From the NCBI GenBank assembly GCA_028689585.1, contig JAQVCW010000008.1, forward strand, positions 1 to 64,000: a DNA stretch of 64,000 bases, written 5' to 3'. The stretch's first letter is position 1, and every line of letters begins with the position of its first letter. This DNA comes from Lachnospiraceae bacterium. GTDB lineage: Bacteria; Bacillota; Clostridia; Lachnospirales; Lachnospiraceae. Both the position numbers and the translations under genes were made by a program. Of the stretch, positions 8,868 through 17,425 are shown piece by piece. The notes beneath the pieces were generated by a model. It saw nothing but the letters and a program-made list of their open reading frames with translations, did not search any database and was not told where the DNA came from.

Positions 8868-10721
8868 ATGAAAAAGAAAACATTAGCATTGGTTTTAAGT
8901 GCGGCTGTAGTGGCATCGATGGCAGTGGGATGCAGTTCTGGTTCCAAGGAAACAGAAGCACCGGCAACCGAAAAGGTGACAGAAGCGGTGACGGAAAAAG
9001 CAACTGAAAAAGCAACCGAAAAAGCAACTGAAAAGGCAACTGAAGCAGCTACGGAAAAAGCAACTGAGAAAGCAGCCGAGACGGAAACAGCAGAAGCGGT
9101 GAAAGAAGAAGCAACGGAAGCTTCTACAGAAAAAGCCGATGCGAAGGACAGCACAGAAGCTGCAACGGAGAAAACTGCAGTTGAGAGTGAAACGGAAAAA
9201 GTAACGGAAAAGGCTGCGGAAGAAGCAACCGAGAAGAAAACTGAGAAAGCTACAGAAGAAGCAACCGAAGAAGCTACAGAGAAGGCTACGGAGGAAGCAA
9301 CCGGAGAAGCTACGGAGGAAGCAACCGAAGAAGCTACAGAAAAAGCGACCGAAGAAGCTACAGAAAAAGCGACAGAAAAAGCTACGGAAGAAGCGACCGA
9401 AGAAGCTACAGAAAAAGCTACGGAGGAAGCGACCGAAGAAGCTACAGAAAAAGCTACGGAAGAAGTGACCGAGAAAGCAACCGAAGAAGCTACAGAGAAG
9501 GCTACGGAAAAAGCAGCAGAGACCGAAACTGAAACAGAGACCGAAACTGAAACAGCAGAAGCAGTAACTGAAAAAGCAACAGAGAAAGTTACAGAAAAAG
9601 CTGCGAAAACAGAGACAGAGGCAGAAACAGGGGCAGAAACTGAAACAGAGACAGAAACCGAAACAGCCGAGGTAGTTACCGAAAAAGCAACTGAGACGGC
9701 TGACGAAAAGGAAACGGAAGCAGTAACGGAAGCCGAGACCGAAGAAGCTGCAACGGAAGCCGAGACCGAAGAAGCAACAAAAGGGGCTGATGAGCTGGCA
9801 GATGGAGAATATACCATCGGTATTTCCCAGTTTGCAGAGCATGGTTCTCTGGAAAACTGCAAAGATGGTTTCCTGGAAGGACTGGCAGATGCAGGATTTG
9901 TAGAGGGCGAAAACCTGACGGTTGAATTTGACAATGCCCAGGCGGATACAGCTACAGCCAGCACTATTTCTGACAGCTATGTAAATGATGGCGTGGACCT
10001 GATCTGTGCGATTGCTACACCGAGTGCAATGAGCGCATATAATTCCTGTATGAATTCAGATATTCCGGTGGTATATACGGCAGTGTCTGATCCGGTAGCG
10101 GCAGGACTGGCTGAGGAAGATGGCACCTCTGTTGGCAATGTGACCGGTACTTCTGATAAACTTCCGGTGGAAGAACAGCTCCAGATGATTCGTGATATCA
10201 TGCCGGATGCGAAGAAGATCGGTATTATCTATACTACCAGCGAAGCAAATTCAGTCAGCACGATTGAAGAATATAAAGCAGCAGCGGAAGAGTATGGATT
10301 TGAGATCGTAGAGACTGGCATCAATACAATTGCAGATATTGATATGGCAGCAGCAGATATGGTTGGAAAAGTAGACTGTATTTCCAACCTGACGGATAAT
10401 ACGGTAGTATCTGCACTGCAGACCGTTCTGGCATATGCAAATGAAGCAAAGATCCCGGTATTTGGCAGTGAGATTGAGCAGGTGAAGAACGGCTGCCTGG
10501 CTTCCATGGGTATTGACTATGTGGACCTTGGAAAACAGACCGGAGAAATGGCTGCTGCAATCCTGAAGGGGGAAGCAACTGCTTCTGAAATGAATTTTGA
10601 AATCTGTGAAGGTGCGAGCCTTTATGTCAATACGGAAGAAGCAGATAAGCTTGGGATTGAACTGGACGAGTCCTATATCGCTGATGCAGCAGAAGTATTC
10701 GATACGATTACAGTAGAATAG
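8868..10721 (+). CDS. ABC transporter substrate-binding lipoprotein with giant Thr/Glu/Lys/Ala linker (TrpX-like)
   Basis: Extracellular ligand-binding component of the ABC importer encoded with the next two genes; ligand inferred to be tryptophan or a precursor from the Trp T-box. 617 residues: lipoprotein signal peptide with lipobox AVGC (Cys22), then residues about 27-305 almost entirely T-E-(K/E)-A and E-T-E-T repeats, then an ABC_sub_bind-type domain from about 307 (GEYTIGISQFAEHGSLENC, later GKVDCISNLTDNTVVSALQ). The family's usual length is about 330, so the linker nearly doubles it. AAGGAGG precedes the ATG. The repeat DNA is prone to slippage, so its length may differ between strains. 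Confidence 0.93.
   Translation: MKKKTLALVLSAAVVASMAVGCSSGSKETEAPATEKVTEAVTEKATEKATEKATEKATEAATEKATEKAAETETAEAVKEEATEASTEKADAKDSTEAATEKTAVESETEKVTEKAAEEATEKKTEKATEEATEEATEKATEEATGEATEEATEEATEKATEEATEKATEKATEEATEEATEKATEEATEEATEKATEEVTEKATEEATEKATEKAAETETETETETETAEAVTEKATEKVTEKAAKTETEAETGAETETETETETAEVVTEKATETADEKETEAVTEAETEEAATEAETEEATKGADELADGEYTIGISQFAEHGSLENCKDGFLEGLADAGFVEGENLTVEFDNAQADTATASTISDSYVNDGVDLICAIATPSAMSAYNSCMNSDIPVVYTAVSDPVAAGLAEEDGTSVGNVTGTSDKLPVEEQLQMIRDIMPDAKKIGIIYTTSEANSVSTIEEYKAAAEEYGFEIVETGINTIADIDMAAADMVGKVDCISNLTDNTVVSALQTVLAYANEAKIPVFGSEIEQVKNGCLASMGIDYVDLGKQTGEMAAAILKGEATASEMNFEICEGASLYVNTEEADKLGIELDESYIADAAEVFDTITVE
8946..9785 (+). repeat. Low-complexity coding repeat (TEKA/TEEA units)
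   Basis: About 840 nt made of 12-nt-type units such as ACGGAAAAAGCA and ACCGAAGAAGCT encoding TEKA and TEEA, grading into ACTGAAACAGAG (TETE). Synonymous codons vary between units, which argues for selection on the protein composition as well as recent duplication. Confidence 0.9.
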
Positions 10722-10737
10722 TCTGGAGGATAATTCA

Positions 10738-11673
10738 TTGACTTTAGTTTTAAGTGTACTGGAACAGGGCATGATTTATGCAATCATGGCCCTGGGCCTG
10801 TATATTACCTATAAAATATTAGATTTTCCGGATCTGACCGTTGATGGCAGCTTTCCCATGGGGGTGGCGATCACCGCTCTGATGATCAGTAAAGATATGA
10901 ATCCACTGCTGACACTGCCGGTCAGTTTTTTGCTGGGAGCACTGGTGGGCATTTGCACCGGATTGATACATGTGAAATTGAAGGTGAGAGATCTTCTGTC
11001 AGGTATCATTATGATGACTGCTCTGTATACGGTGAATTTGAGAATTGCGGGGCGGGCAAATCTGCCTATTTATAATAATACCACGATATTCGATAATGAT
11101 TTTGTAAATGCGGTCGTGCCGGAATCACTGAGCAGGTTTAAGACCGTATTGATCATACTGATCATTACGCTGATCGTAAAATATATTCTGGACTGGTATC
11201 TGCATACGCGGTCCGGCTATATTCTGCGGGCAGTCGGGGATAATGAAGCGATTGTAACGGCCATGGCAGTGGATAAGGGGAAAATTAAAATTATCGGTCT
11301 TGCAATTGCAAATGGCCTGGTTTCCCTCAGCGGATGTGTTTTCGCACAGCAGCAGCGTTTCTTTGATATTTCCATGGGAACCGGAACGATGGTAATCGGT
11401 CTGGCCAGTGTGATCATCGGAACCAGCCTGTTTAAAAAAATTACAGTGATGCGGGTTACTTCCAGCGTGATTGTGGGTTCCATCATCTACAAAGCCTGCG
11501 TAGCGATTGCAATCAAATTTGGCTTTGGATCCACGGACTTGAAGTTTATCACGGCGGCACTTTTCCTGTTTATTCTGGTAATCGGCAAGGAACGGAACCA
11601 TAAAGTGAAAGAAAAGCCGGAGCAGGCTGTGAAGGCAGAAGCGCAGCAAGAGAAAAACAGCGGGAGAAGGTGA
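10738..11673 (+). CDS. ABC transporter permease (TrpY-like)
   Basis: Membrane subunit, 311 residues, with about eight to nine hydrophobic helices and a basic tail (KERNHKVKEKPEQAVK). It resembles the LivH/branched-chain type permeases that pair with ABC_sub_bind lipoproteins; the segment SGYILRAVGDNEAIVTAMAVD is the likely cytoplasmic coupling loop. The start is TTG at 10738, six nt after CTGGAGGA, 16 nt downstream of the lipoprotein stop. Regulated by the Trp T-box with its neighbours. Substrate is inferred, not seen. Confidence 0.88.
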   Translation: MTLVLSVLEQGMIYAIMALGLYITYKILDFPDLTVDGSFPMGVAITALMISKDMNPLLTLPVSFLLGALVGICTGLIHVKLKVRDLLSGIIMMTALYTVNLRIAGRANLPIYNNTTIFDNDFVNAVVPESLSRFKTVLIILIITLIVKYILDWYLHTRSGYILRAVGDNEAIVTAMAVDKGKIKIIGLAIANGLVSLSGCVFAQQQRFFDISMGTGTMVIGLASVIIGTSLFKKITVMRVTSSVIVGSIIYKACVAIAIKFGFGSTDLKFITAALFLFILVIGKERNHKVKEKPEQAVKAEAQQEKNSGRR

Positions 11674-11679
11674 GAACAG

Positions 11680-12453
11680 ATGCTAGAATTACGTAATGTT
11701 TCCAAATATTATAATGCAGGAACGGTCAATGAAATGTGTCTGTTCAGAAACTTTAACCTGAGTATTGAGGATGGAGAGTTTATCTCGGTGGTAGGCAGCA
11801 ACGGCTCAGGGAAAACCTCCATGCTGAACATTATCTGCGGGAGCATTGAGGTGGACAGCGGTTCTATCTGGCTGCAGGATAGCGAAATTACCAATGTGAA
11901 GGAATATAAGCGGCTTGAGAAAATCGGCCGGGTATTTCAGAATCCGGCTATGGGCACCTGTCCCAATATGACAATTCTGGAGAATATGAGTATTGCGGAC
12001 AACAAAGGGCGCCCTTATAATCTGGGCAGGGGAATCTCCAAAAAAAGAAATGCACATTATCAATCCCTGCTGTCTCAGTTGAATCTGGGCCTGGAGGATA
12101 AGCTTCAGGTGAAGGTGGGTTCTCTTTCCGGCGGACAGCGCCAGGCTCTGGCTTTGCTGATGTCCACCATGACGAAAATTGATTTCCTGATTTTGGATGA
12201 ACACACAGCGGCGCTGGATCCGAAAACTGCTGAGATTATTATGGAGCTGACGGATAAGCTTGTGACGGAAAAGAAGCTGACCACAATCATGGTGACTCAC
12301 AACCTCCGCTATGCGGTGGAATATGGCAATCGGCTGATTATGATGCATGAAGGAAAGGCGATCCTGGACAAAAAGGGAAAAGAAAGGGACAGCCTGAAGG
12401 TGGATGACGTGCTGGATATCTTCAATGATATCAGCATAGAGAGTGGCAACTGA
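11680..12453 (+). CDS. ABC transporter ATP-binding protein (TrpZ-like)
   Basis: Cytoplasmic ATPase of the importer, 257 residues. Walker A is GSNGSGKTSM, the signature is LSGGQRQALALL, Walker B LILDEHTAALD, and the switch histidine lies in MVTHNLRYAVEYGNR. Walker B has EH in place of the common EP, but the catalytic Glu is kept. The gene starts 6 nt after the permease stop and ends before a long hairpin, so it is the last gene of the T-box operon. Confidence 0.92.
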   Translation: MLELRNVSKYYNAGTVNEMCLFRNFNLSIEDGEFISVVGSNGSGKTSMLNIICGSIEVDSGSIWLQDSEITNVKEYKRLEKIGRVFQNPAMGTCPNMTILENMSIADNKGRPYNLGRGISKKRNAHYQSLLSQLNLGLEDKLQVKVGSLSGGQRQALALLMSTMTKIDFLILDEHTAALDPKTAEIIMELTDKLVTEKKLTTIMVTHNLRYAVEYGNRLIMMHEGKAILDKKGKERDSLKVDDVLDIFNDISIESGN

Positions 12454-12489
12454 GAAAAAGAGCGGCAACTGAGAAAATAAAAATACGGG

Positions 12490-12590
12490 AACGGGGCTTT
12501 TGCACCGGAGGGAGTAAAGGAGCGCAGTCTGCAAATATACATGGTTTGCAGACCGCGCTCCCTCTCTCTGTCCGGTGCAAAAGCCCCGTT
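12490..12590. terminator. 101-nt near-perfect inverted repeat between convergent genes
   Basis: Outer arms 12490-12509 and 12571-12590 are perfectly complementary over 20 bp (AACGGGGCTTTTGCACCGGA). Inside, GGAGCGCAGTCTGCAAA and TTTGCAGACCGCGCTCC pair with one mismatch. T-rich sequence follows on the right and A-rich precedes on the left, so it can terminate both the transporter operon and aroA. The length is far beyond a standard terminator. Confidence 0.75.
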
Positions 12591-12633
12591 TTAATACTTT
12601 ATTTGTAACTGTTCCGTACCTGCCCGGTTAATT

Positions 12634-13911
12634 TTATTTCATAAATGAAAACAGATCCTCGTAGAAATTCGGATAGGAGATGCGGACGCAGGAAGCATCT
12701 TTGATGGTGGTGGTGCCTTCGGCTGCCAGTGCGGCCACGGCGAAGCTCATGGCAATGCGGTGATCCAGCCGGCTGTCCACAGCCGCGCCATGGACCGGGC
12801 GGCCTCCCCGGATGATCATGCCGTCACTCGTGGCTTCGATGTCCACGCCCATAAGGGACAGATTTTCTGTCATGACCGCTATGCGGTCTGATTCTTTTAC
12901 CTTCAGCTCGGCAGCGTCACGGATGATGGTGGTGCCGGAAGCGAAGGCAGCCATGACTGCCAGCATGGGAATTTCATCGATCAGAGTCGGGATCAGTTCA
13001 CCTTCGATCACTGTTCCGTGAAGTTCGCTGGATTTTACCAGAAGATCGGCAGTGGGTTCCCCGCTGTCGTTATTTTCATTTAACCGGGTAATGTCGGCTC
13101 CCATGGCGGAACATACCTTTAGAATGCCGTCACGGGTGGGATTCACACCTACATTTTTGATCAGGATCTGGGAGCCGGGAACCAGAAGTCCGGCGGCGAT
13201 AAAGTAGGCGGCGGAAGAGATATCGCCGGGAACGGATATATAACGTCCCTGAAGCTGCGGCTCCGGATAAATAGAAGCGGTGGTTCCTTCGGAAAGAACC
13301 TTTGCGCCAAAATGCCTCAGCATTAATTCAGAATGATTTCGGGAAAGCACCGGTTCCGTTACGCTGGTGATGCCATCTCCATACATCCCGGCCAGCAGCA
13401 CACAGGATTTGACCTGGGCGGAAGCAACCGGAGAATTGTAATGAACCGCTTTTAACGGCCTGCCATTGATCTGCAGCGGTGCACAGCCATTGCCGTGAAT
13501 ACTGGTGATATCCGCTCCCATCATGGAAAGGGGCGTCATAATTCGTTTCATGGGGCGGGACTGAATGGATTCGTCTCCGGTGAGCACACTGGAAAAGGAC
13601 TGACCGGAGAGGATGCCGGAAATGAGCCGGGTGGTAGTTCCGCTGTTGCCAGCATCCAGCACAGAAGAAGGCGCCGTAAGGCCATGCAGTCCCCTGCCGT
13701 GAATGAGAATGTGTTCCGGAGTGTTCTCAATGGAAATTCCCATCTGACGGAAACAGGCGATGGTGGACAGGCAGTCGGCACCCTGGAGAAAATTAGTGAT
13801 TTCTGTGGTACCCTTTGCCAGAGAGCCAAACATAACGGCGCGGTGGGAAATGGATTTATCGCCGGGAACGGACAATTCCCCGTGAAGGGGGGAAGCTTTT
13901 GAAATTTGCAT
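12634..13911 (-). CDS. aroA: 3-phosphoshikimate 1-carboxyvinyltransferase (EPSP synthase)
   Basis: Sixth step of the shikimate pathway: joins phosphoenolpyruvate to shikimate-3-phosphate. 425 residues with the family landmarks GELSVPGDKSISHRAVM, LDAGNSGTTTRL, the LTGDESIQSRPM substrate loop and ELKVKESDRIAVM. Start at ATG 13911 after GAAAGGAAACTATT; a longer frame upstream lies in tyrA and is not family-like. It follows tyrA by 40 nt and shares its promoter, forming an aromatic amino acid operon next to the tryptophan-type importer. Confidence 0.97.
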   Translation of the reverse strand: MQISKASPLHGELSVPGDKSISHRAVMFGSLAKGTTEITNFLQGADCLSTIACFRQMGISIENTPEHILIHGRGLHGLTAPSSVLDAGNSGTTTRLISGILSGQSFSSVLTGDESIQSRPMKRIMTPLSMMGADITSIHGNGCAPLQINGRPLKAVHYNSPVASAQVKSCVLLAGMYGDGITSVTEPVLSRNHSELMLRHFGAKVLSEGTTASIYPEPQLQGRYISVPGDISSAAYFIAAGLLVPGSQILIKNVGVNPTRDGILKVCSAMGADITRLNENNDSGEPTADLLVKSSELHGTVIEGELIPTLIDEIPMLAVMAAFASGTTIIRDAAELKVKESDRIAVMTENLSLMGVDIEATSDGMIIRGGRPVHGAAVDSRLDHRIAMSFAVAALAAEGTTTIKDASCVRISYPNFYEDLFSFMK

Positions 13912-13951
13912 AATAGTTTCCTTTCTGAAGGGGAGCGTTAATAGGGGAGCG

Positions 13952-15058
13952 TTAATTGTTGGTCTCCCATACCTGGTAGCGATGCTGGCGCAGCAGCTCT
14001 GCAGCCTTTTTTGAGGGTTCTTCCTCGTAGAATTCAATGCTGAGGGCACCCTCTTCAAATTCACGGTTGTGAACAATACCAATATTTTTAATGCTGATTC
14101 CATTGACAGCCAGAGTGGTGGCAATGGTGGCAATGGCACCTGATTCATCAATAATATCGCAGTAAATGCGGTATATTTTTTTGATGGAGCCAAGCGATGC
14201 GGCAGGGAAAGAATTCCGATAATCTCTGGACTGTTCAAACATCTGATGGATTCGGCCGCCGTCCCTGGCCTTCATCCGGTCTCTGGCCTGAGTCATCAGG
14301 GAAATGAATTCGTCCATGACTTTATTGATGTTGCCGCCATTGTAAACGCAGATCTGCTCCCACATTTCGGGTGAAGAGGAGGCGATACGGGTGATGTCTT
14401 TGAAGCCTCCGGCAGCGATCAGTTTCATATGCTCTTCCTGAGAATCCAGGTTATGGACGGTGTTCACCAGAGCAGAAGCAATGACATGGGGCAGATGGCT
14501 GACCGCAGCGGTAATATAATCATGCTCCCGGTAATCCAGAACCAGCGGGATCGCCCCGAGGGAAGCGGCCAGGGCATGGTATTTTGTCACGTATTCGGAA
14601 GGCACATTTTCCGAGGGAGTGAGGATATAATATGCATTCTCAAATAAATGATCGGTGGCATTGGCAAAACCGGTCTTTTCAGAACCGGTCATAGGATGGC
14701 CGCCGATAAACTGGCCGGTCAGTCCAAGGCGGGTTACCGCCTCGTGAATATTTGTCTTCACGCTGCCCACATCGGTGAGAATACACTTCGGGCTGATCTG
14801 CTCCTTTAATTCTTCCAGGGCAGAAATATTATTGCCCACCGGTGCACATAAAAAAATATAATCACATTCCGAAAACAGGGGATCCTGAAGGGAAGCGCAG
14901 ATGGCATCAATGGCACCTGCTTCAAAAGCGGTCTGTGCGGTTGCTTTCGTTCTGGTATAAGCATAAATCAGGCAGGAAGGATCTATTTTTTTCAGCGTCT
15001 TTGCCATAGAACCGCCGATCAGTCCAAGTCCAACAAAGCCGTAAACTGGTTGCTTCAT
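13952..15058 (-). CDS. tyrA: Prephenate dehydrogenase with ACT domain
   Basis: Oxidises prephenate to 4-hydroxyphenylpyruvate, the tyrosine branch. 368 residues: N-terminal Rossmann fold GLGLIGGSMAKTL, the GGHPMTGSEKTG active-site segment, a helical PDH domain (HLPHVIASALVNT), and a C-terminal ACT domain (YCDIIDESGAIATIATTLA) that usually gives tyrosine feedback control. ATG at 15058 follows GGAGTATTATTT. First gene of the tyrA-aroA unit transcribed leftwards. Confidence 0.96.
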   Translation of the reverse strand: MKQPVYGFVGLGLIGGSMAKTLKKIDPSCLIYAYTRTKATAQTAFEAGAIDAICASLQDPLFSECDYIFLCAPVGNNISALEELKEQISPKCILTDVGSVKTNIHEAVTRLGLTGQFIGGHPMTGSEKTGFANATDHLFENAYYILTPSENVPSEYVTKYHALAASLGAIPLVLDYREHDYITAAVSHLPHVIASALVNTVHNLDSQEEHMKLIAAGGFKDITRIASSSPEMWEQICVYNGGNINKVMDEFISLMTQARDRMKARDGGRIHQMFEQSRDYRNSFPAASLGSIKKIYRIYCDIIDESGAIATIATTLAVNGISIKNIGIVHNREFEEGALSIEFYEEEPSKKAAELLRQHRYQVWETNN

Positions 15059-15094
15059 AAATAATACTCCATTCTTTAGTTTTTTCCTGTCTGC

Positions 15095-15123
15095 ATTCTA
15101 CTATTATTTGCAGAAACTGTCAA
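15095..15123 (-). promoter_or_regulatory. Promoter of tyrA-aroA
   Basis: Read on the minus strand: TTGACA (15123-15118), 17-nt spacer, TAGAAT (15100-15095). The start point would fall about 30 nt before the tyrA ATG. Confidence 0.75.
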
Positions 15124-15129
15124 TTCGCA

Positions 15130-15168
15130 ATGAAGCGGAGCAATTCTATTATGAAGCAGAGCAATTCT
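15130..15168. repeat. Two direct repeats between divergent promoters
   Basis: ATGAAGCGGAGCAATTCT (15130-15147) and ATGAAGCAGAGCAATTCT (15151-15168), one mismatch, 21-nt spacing (two helical turns). They sit just upstream of the tyrA -35. A regulator site is possible; no known motif recognised. Confidence 0.5.
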
Positions 15169-15208
15169 TTTAAATAAAAAAGTATTTTGTTAAATTTACA
15201 TAATTAGC

Positions 15209-15237
15209 TTGATATTTTCTTGTTATTTTAGTAAAAT
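15209..15237 (+). promoter_or_regulatory. Promoter of the EF-G paralogue gene
   Basis: TTGATA at 15209-15214 and TAAAAT at 15232-15237, 17-nt spacer, in an AT-rich stretch. Confidence 0.65.
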
Positions 15238-15291
15238 ATACCCAGTGGTGCATAACCATTCAGGAAAAACTAGTATTGGAGGATGAAGGAT

Positions 15292-17367
15292 ATGAATGTT
15301 TACACGACGGACAAAATTCGTAACGTTGTCATATTGGGGCACGGGGGTGCCGGAAAGACCAGCCTTGTAGAGGCTATGGCATATCTGTCAGGGATTACCA
15401 GCAGACTCGGAAGTGTTCCGGAAGGAAATACTCTGAGTGATTTTGATAAAGAAGAGCAGAAAAGAAAATTTTCTATCAGTACTTCCATGGTTCCGATTAT
15501 CTGGAATGATACCAAGGTGAATGTTCTGGACACACCGGGATATTTTGACTTTGTGGGTGAAGTGGAAGAGGCAGTGGCAGCAGCCGATGCGGCTGTGATC
15601 GTGGTCAATGGCAAGAACGGTGTAGAAGTAGGGACACAGAAGGCATGGGAGCTTTGCGAAAAATATAAGCTTCCCCGTATGTTCTATGTATCGAACATGG
15701 ACTATGATAATGCCAGCTATCGCAAAGTAGTGGAGACGCTGACTGAGCTTTACGGAAAGAAGATTGCACCCCTGCATCTGCCGATCCGTGAAAAAGAAAC
15801 CTATGTAGGTTATGTGAATGTAGTAAAACAGGCAGCCCGGCGTTATGTGGACAAGCAGAATAAAGTGGAATGCGACATTCCGGAATACCTGAATGAGTAC
15901 CTGGAAAAATACCGTGATATCTTGATGGAAGCGGTGGCGGAGACCAGTGAAGAATTTATGGACCGTTATTTTGGCGGAGAAGAATTTTCAGAGGCGGAGA
16001 TTATCGCAGCATTGAAGGCAAATGTCTCCGAATGCTCCCTGGTTCCGGTTACCATGGGTGCCAGCATCAATCTGCAGGGCATCATTATCCTGCTGGATGA
16101 TATTCTCAGTTATTTCCCGAGCCCGGTTGACCGTAAGATCGCAGGGATCAATACAAAGACAAAAGAAGTATTTGAAGCGGACTACAGTTTCTCAAAAGCA
16201 AAATCCGCATTTATTTTCAAGACCATTGTGGATCCGTTTATCGGTAAATATTCTCTGATCAAGGTAGCCTCCGGTGTGATCAAATCCGATGATACCCTGT
16301 ATGATGTGGAGAATGACAACGAGTTCCGTATCAATAAACTGTACGTGATGGAAGGCAGCAGACCGATTGAAGTCAAGGAACTGATGGCAGGTGATATCGG
16401 AGCAATCGGCAAGCTGGATGCAGTTACAGGAGATACCCTGTCTACCAAGGCAGCACCGATTGAATACGGCAAGATCCAGGTATCCACCCCGTATACTTAT
16501 AAGAGATATGCAGCGAAGACCAAGGGCGATGACGATAAGGTATCTCAGGCTCTGGCAAAGATGATGCAGGAAGACCTGACCATGAAGTCAGTCAATGACA
16601 GCGAGAACCGTCAGACACTTCTCTATGGTATGGGAGATCAGCATCTGGAGGTCATTATCAGCAAGCTGCTGAGCAAATACAAAGTAGAAGCGGTTCTGGA
16701 GCGTCCGAAGGTGGCATTCCGCGAGACCATCCGCAAGAGTTCCGATGTGGATTCCAAATACAAAAAACAGTCCGGCGGCCATGGGCAGTACGGCCATGTG
16801 AAGATGCGTTTTGCAGCTTCCGGCGATCTGGACAAACCATATGAATTTGAACAGGTAGTTGTGGGCGGAGCAGTTCCAAAGAACTACTTCCCGGCAGTAG
16901 AAAAGGGAATTCAGGAATCTGTCCTGAAAGGGCCTATGGCAGGCTATCCGGTAGTGGGCGTAAAAGCAACTCTGTATGATGGTTCCTATCATCCGGTAGA
17001 CTCTTCCGAGATGGCATTTAAGACAGCGGCGGTTCAGGCATTTAAGAAAGGCTTCATGGAAGCCGGCCCGGTTCTCCTGGAGCCGATTGCTTCTCTGAAG
17101 GTGACAGTTCCGGATAAATATACCGGTGATGTGATGGGCGATTTGAACAAACGCCGCGGCCGTGTGCTGGGGATGAATCCGGATCACAAGGGTAATACCG
17201 TCGTAGAAGCAGATATCCCGATGTCAGAACTGTATGGATATTCTACACAGCTTCGTTCTATGACCGGCGGCAGCGGCGATTTCGCTTATGAATTCGCACG
17301 TTATGAGCAGGCTCCATCCGATGTACAGGACAAGGAGATGGAGGCAAGGGCAGCAGAGAATGAATAA
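15292..17367 (+). CDS. EF-G-like translational GTPase with altered switch motifs (EF-G2 type)
   Basis: 691 residues with the full five-domain EF-G layout. G1 is GHGGAGKTSL. The G3 motif reads DTPGYFDF, with Tyr where classical EF-G has the catalytic His, and the G4 motif NKxD reads SNMD (in YVSNMDYDNA). Switch I is EEQKRKFSIS rather than the usual ERGITI. These changes match the EF-G2 paralogue group (for example mycobacterial FusA2), which may have little ribosome-stimulated GTPase activity. Start at 15292, 9 nt after GGAGG; the ATG at 15283 touches the ribosome site. It stands alone, away from rpsL/rpsG, again unlike the housekeeping fusA. Confidence 0.9.
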   Translation: MNVYTTDKIRNVVILGHGGAGKTSLVEAMAYLSGITSRLGSVPEGNTLSDFDKEEQKRKFSISTSMVPIIWNDTKVNVLDTPGYFDFVGEVEEAVAAADAAVIVVNGKNGVEVGTQKAWELCEKYKLPRMFYVSNMDYDNASYRKVVETLTELYGKKIAPLHLPIREKETYVGYVNVVKQAARRYVDKQNKVECDIPEYLNEYLEKYRDILMEAVAETSEEFMDRYFGGEEFSEAEIIAALKANVSECSLVPVTMGASINLQGIIILLDDILSYFPSPVDRKIAGINTKTKEVFEADYSFSKAKSAFIFKTIVDPFIGKYSLIKVASGVIKSDDTLYDVENDNEFRINKLYVMEGSRPIEVKELMAGDIGAIGKLDAVTGDTLSTKAAPIEYGKIQVSTPYTYKRYAAKTKGDDDKVSQALAKMMQEDLTMKSVNDSENRQTLLYGMGDQHLEVIISKLLSKYKVEAVLERPKVAFRETIRKSSDVDSKYKKQSGGHGQYGHVKMRFAASGDLDKPYEFEQVVVGGAVPKNYFPAVEKGIQESVLKGPMAGYPVVGVKATLYDGSYHPVDSSEMAFKTAAVQAFKKGFMEAGPVLLEPIASLKVTVPDKYTGDVMGDLNKRRGRVLGMNPDHKGNTVVEADIPMSELYGYSTQLRSMTGGSGDFAYEFARYEQAPSDVQDKEMEARAAENE

Positions 17368-17397
17368 GAGATAAAAAATAAAACAGATAAAAGACAG

Positions 17398-17425
17398 AGC
17401 GCAGGCTGCAGAAGCCTGCGCTTTC
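17398..17425. terminator. Bidirectional terminator between EF-G2 and SGNH genes
   Basis: AGCGCAGGCT (17398-17407) and AGCCTGCGCT (17413-17422) pair perfectly around GCAGA. T-rich follows on the plus strand and an A-rich tract precedes it, giving a U-tract for the minus-strand transcript too. Confidence 0.8.

Noticed and set aside
8852-9964. Long minus-strand frame of Ser/Val/Ala repeats opposite the lipoprotein gene
   Set aside because: It is the antisense shadow of the TEKA repeat; no ribosome site and composition set by the other strand.
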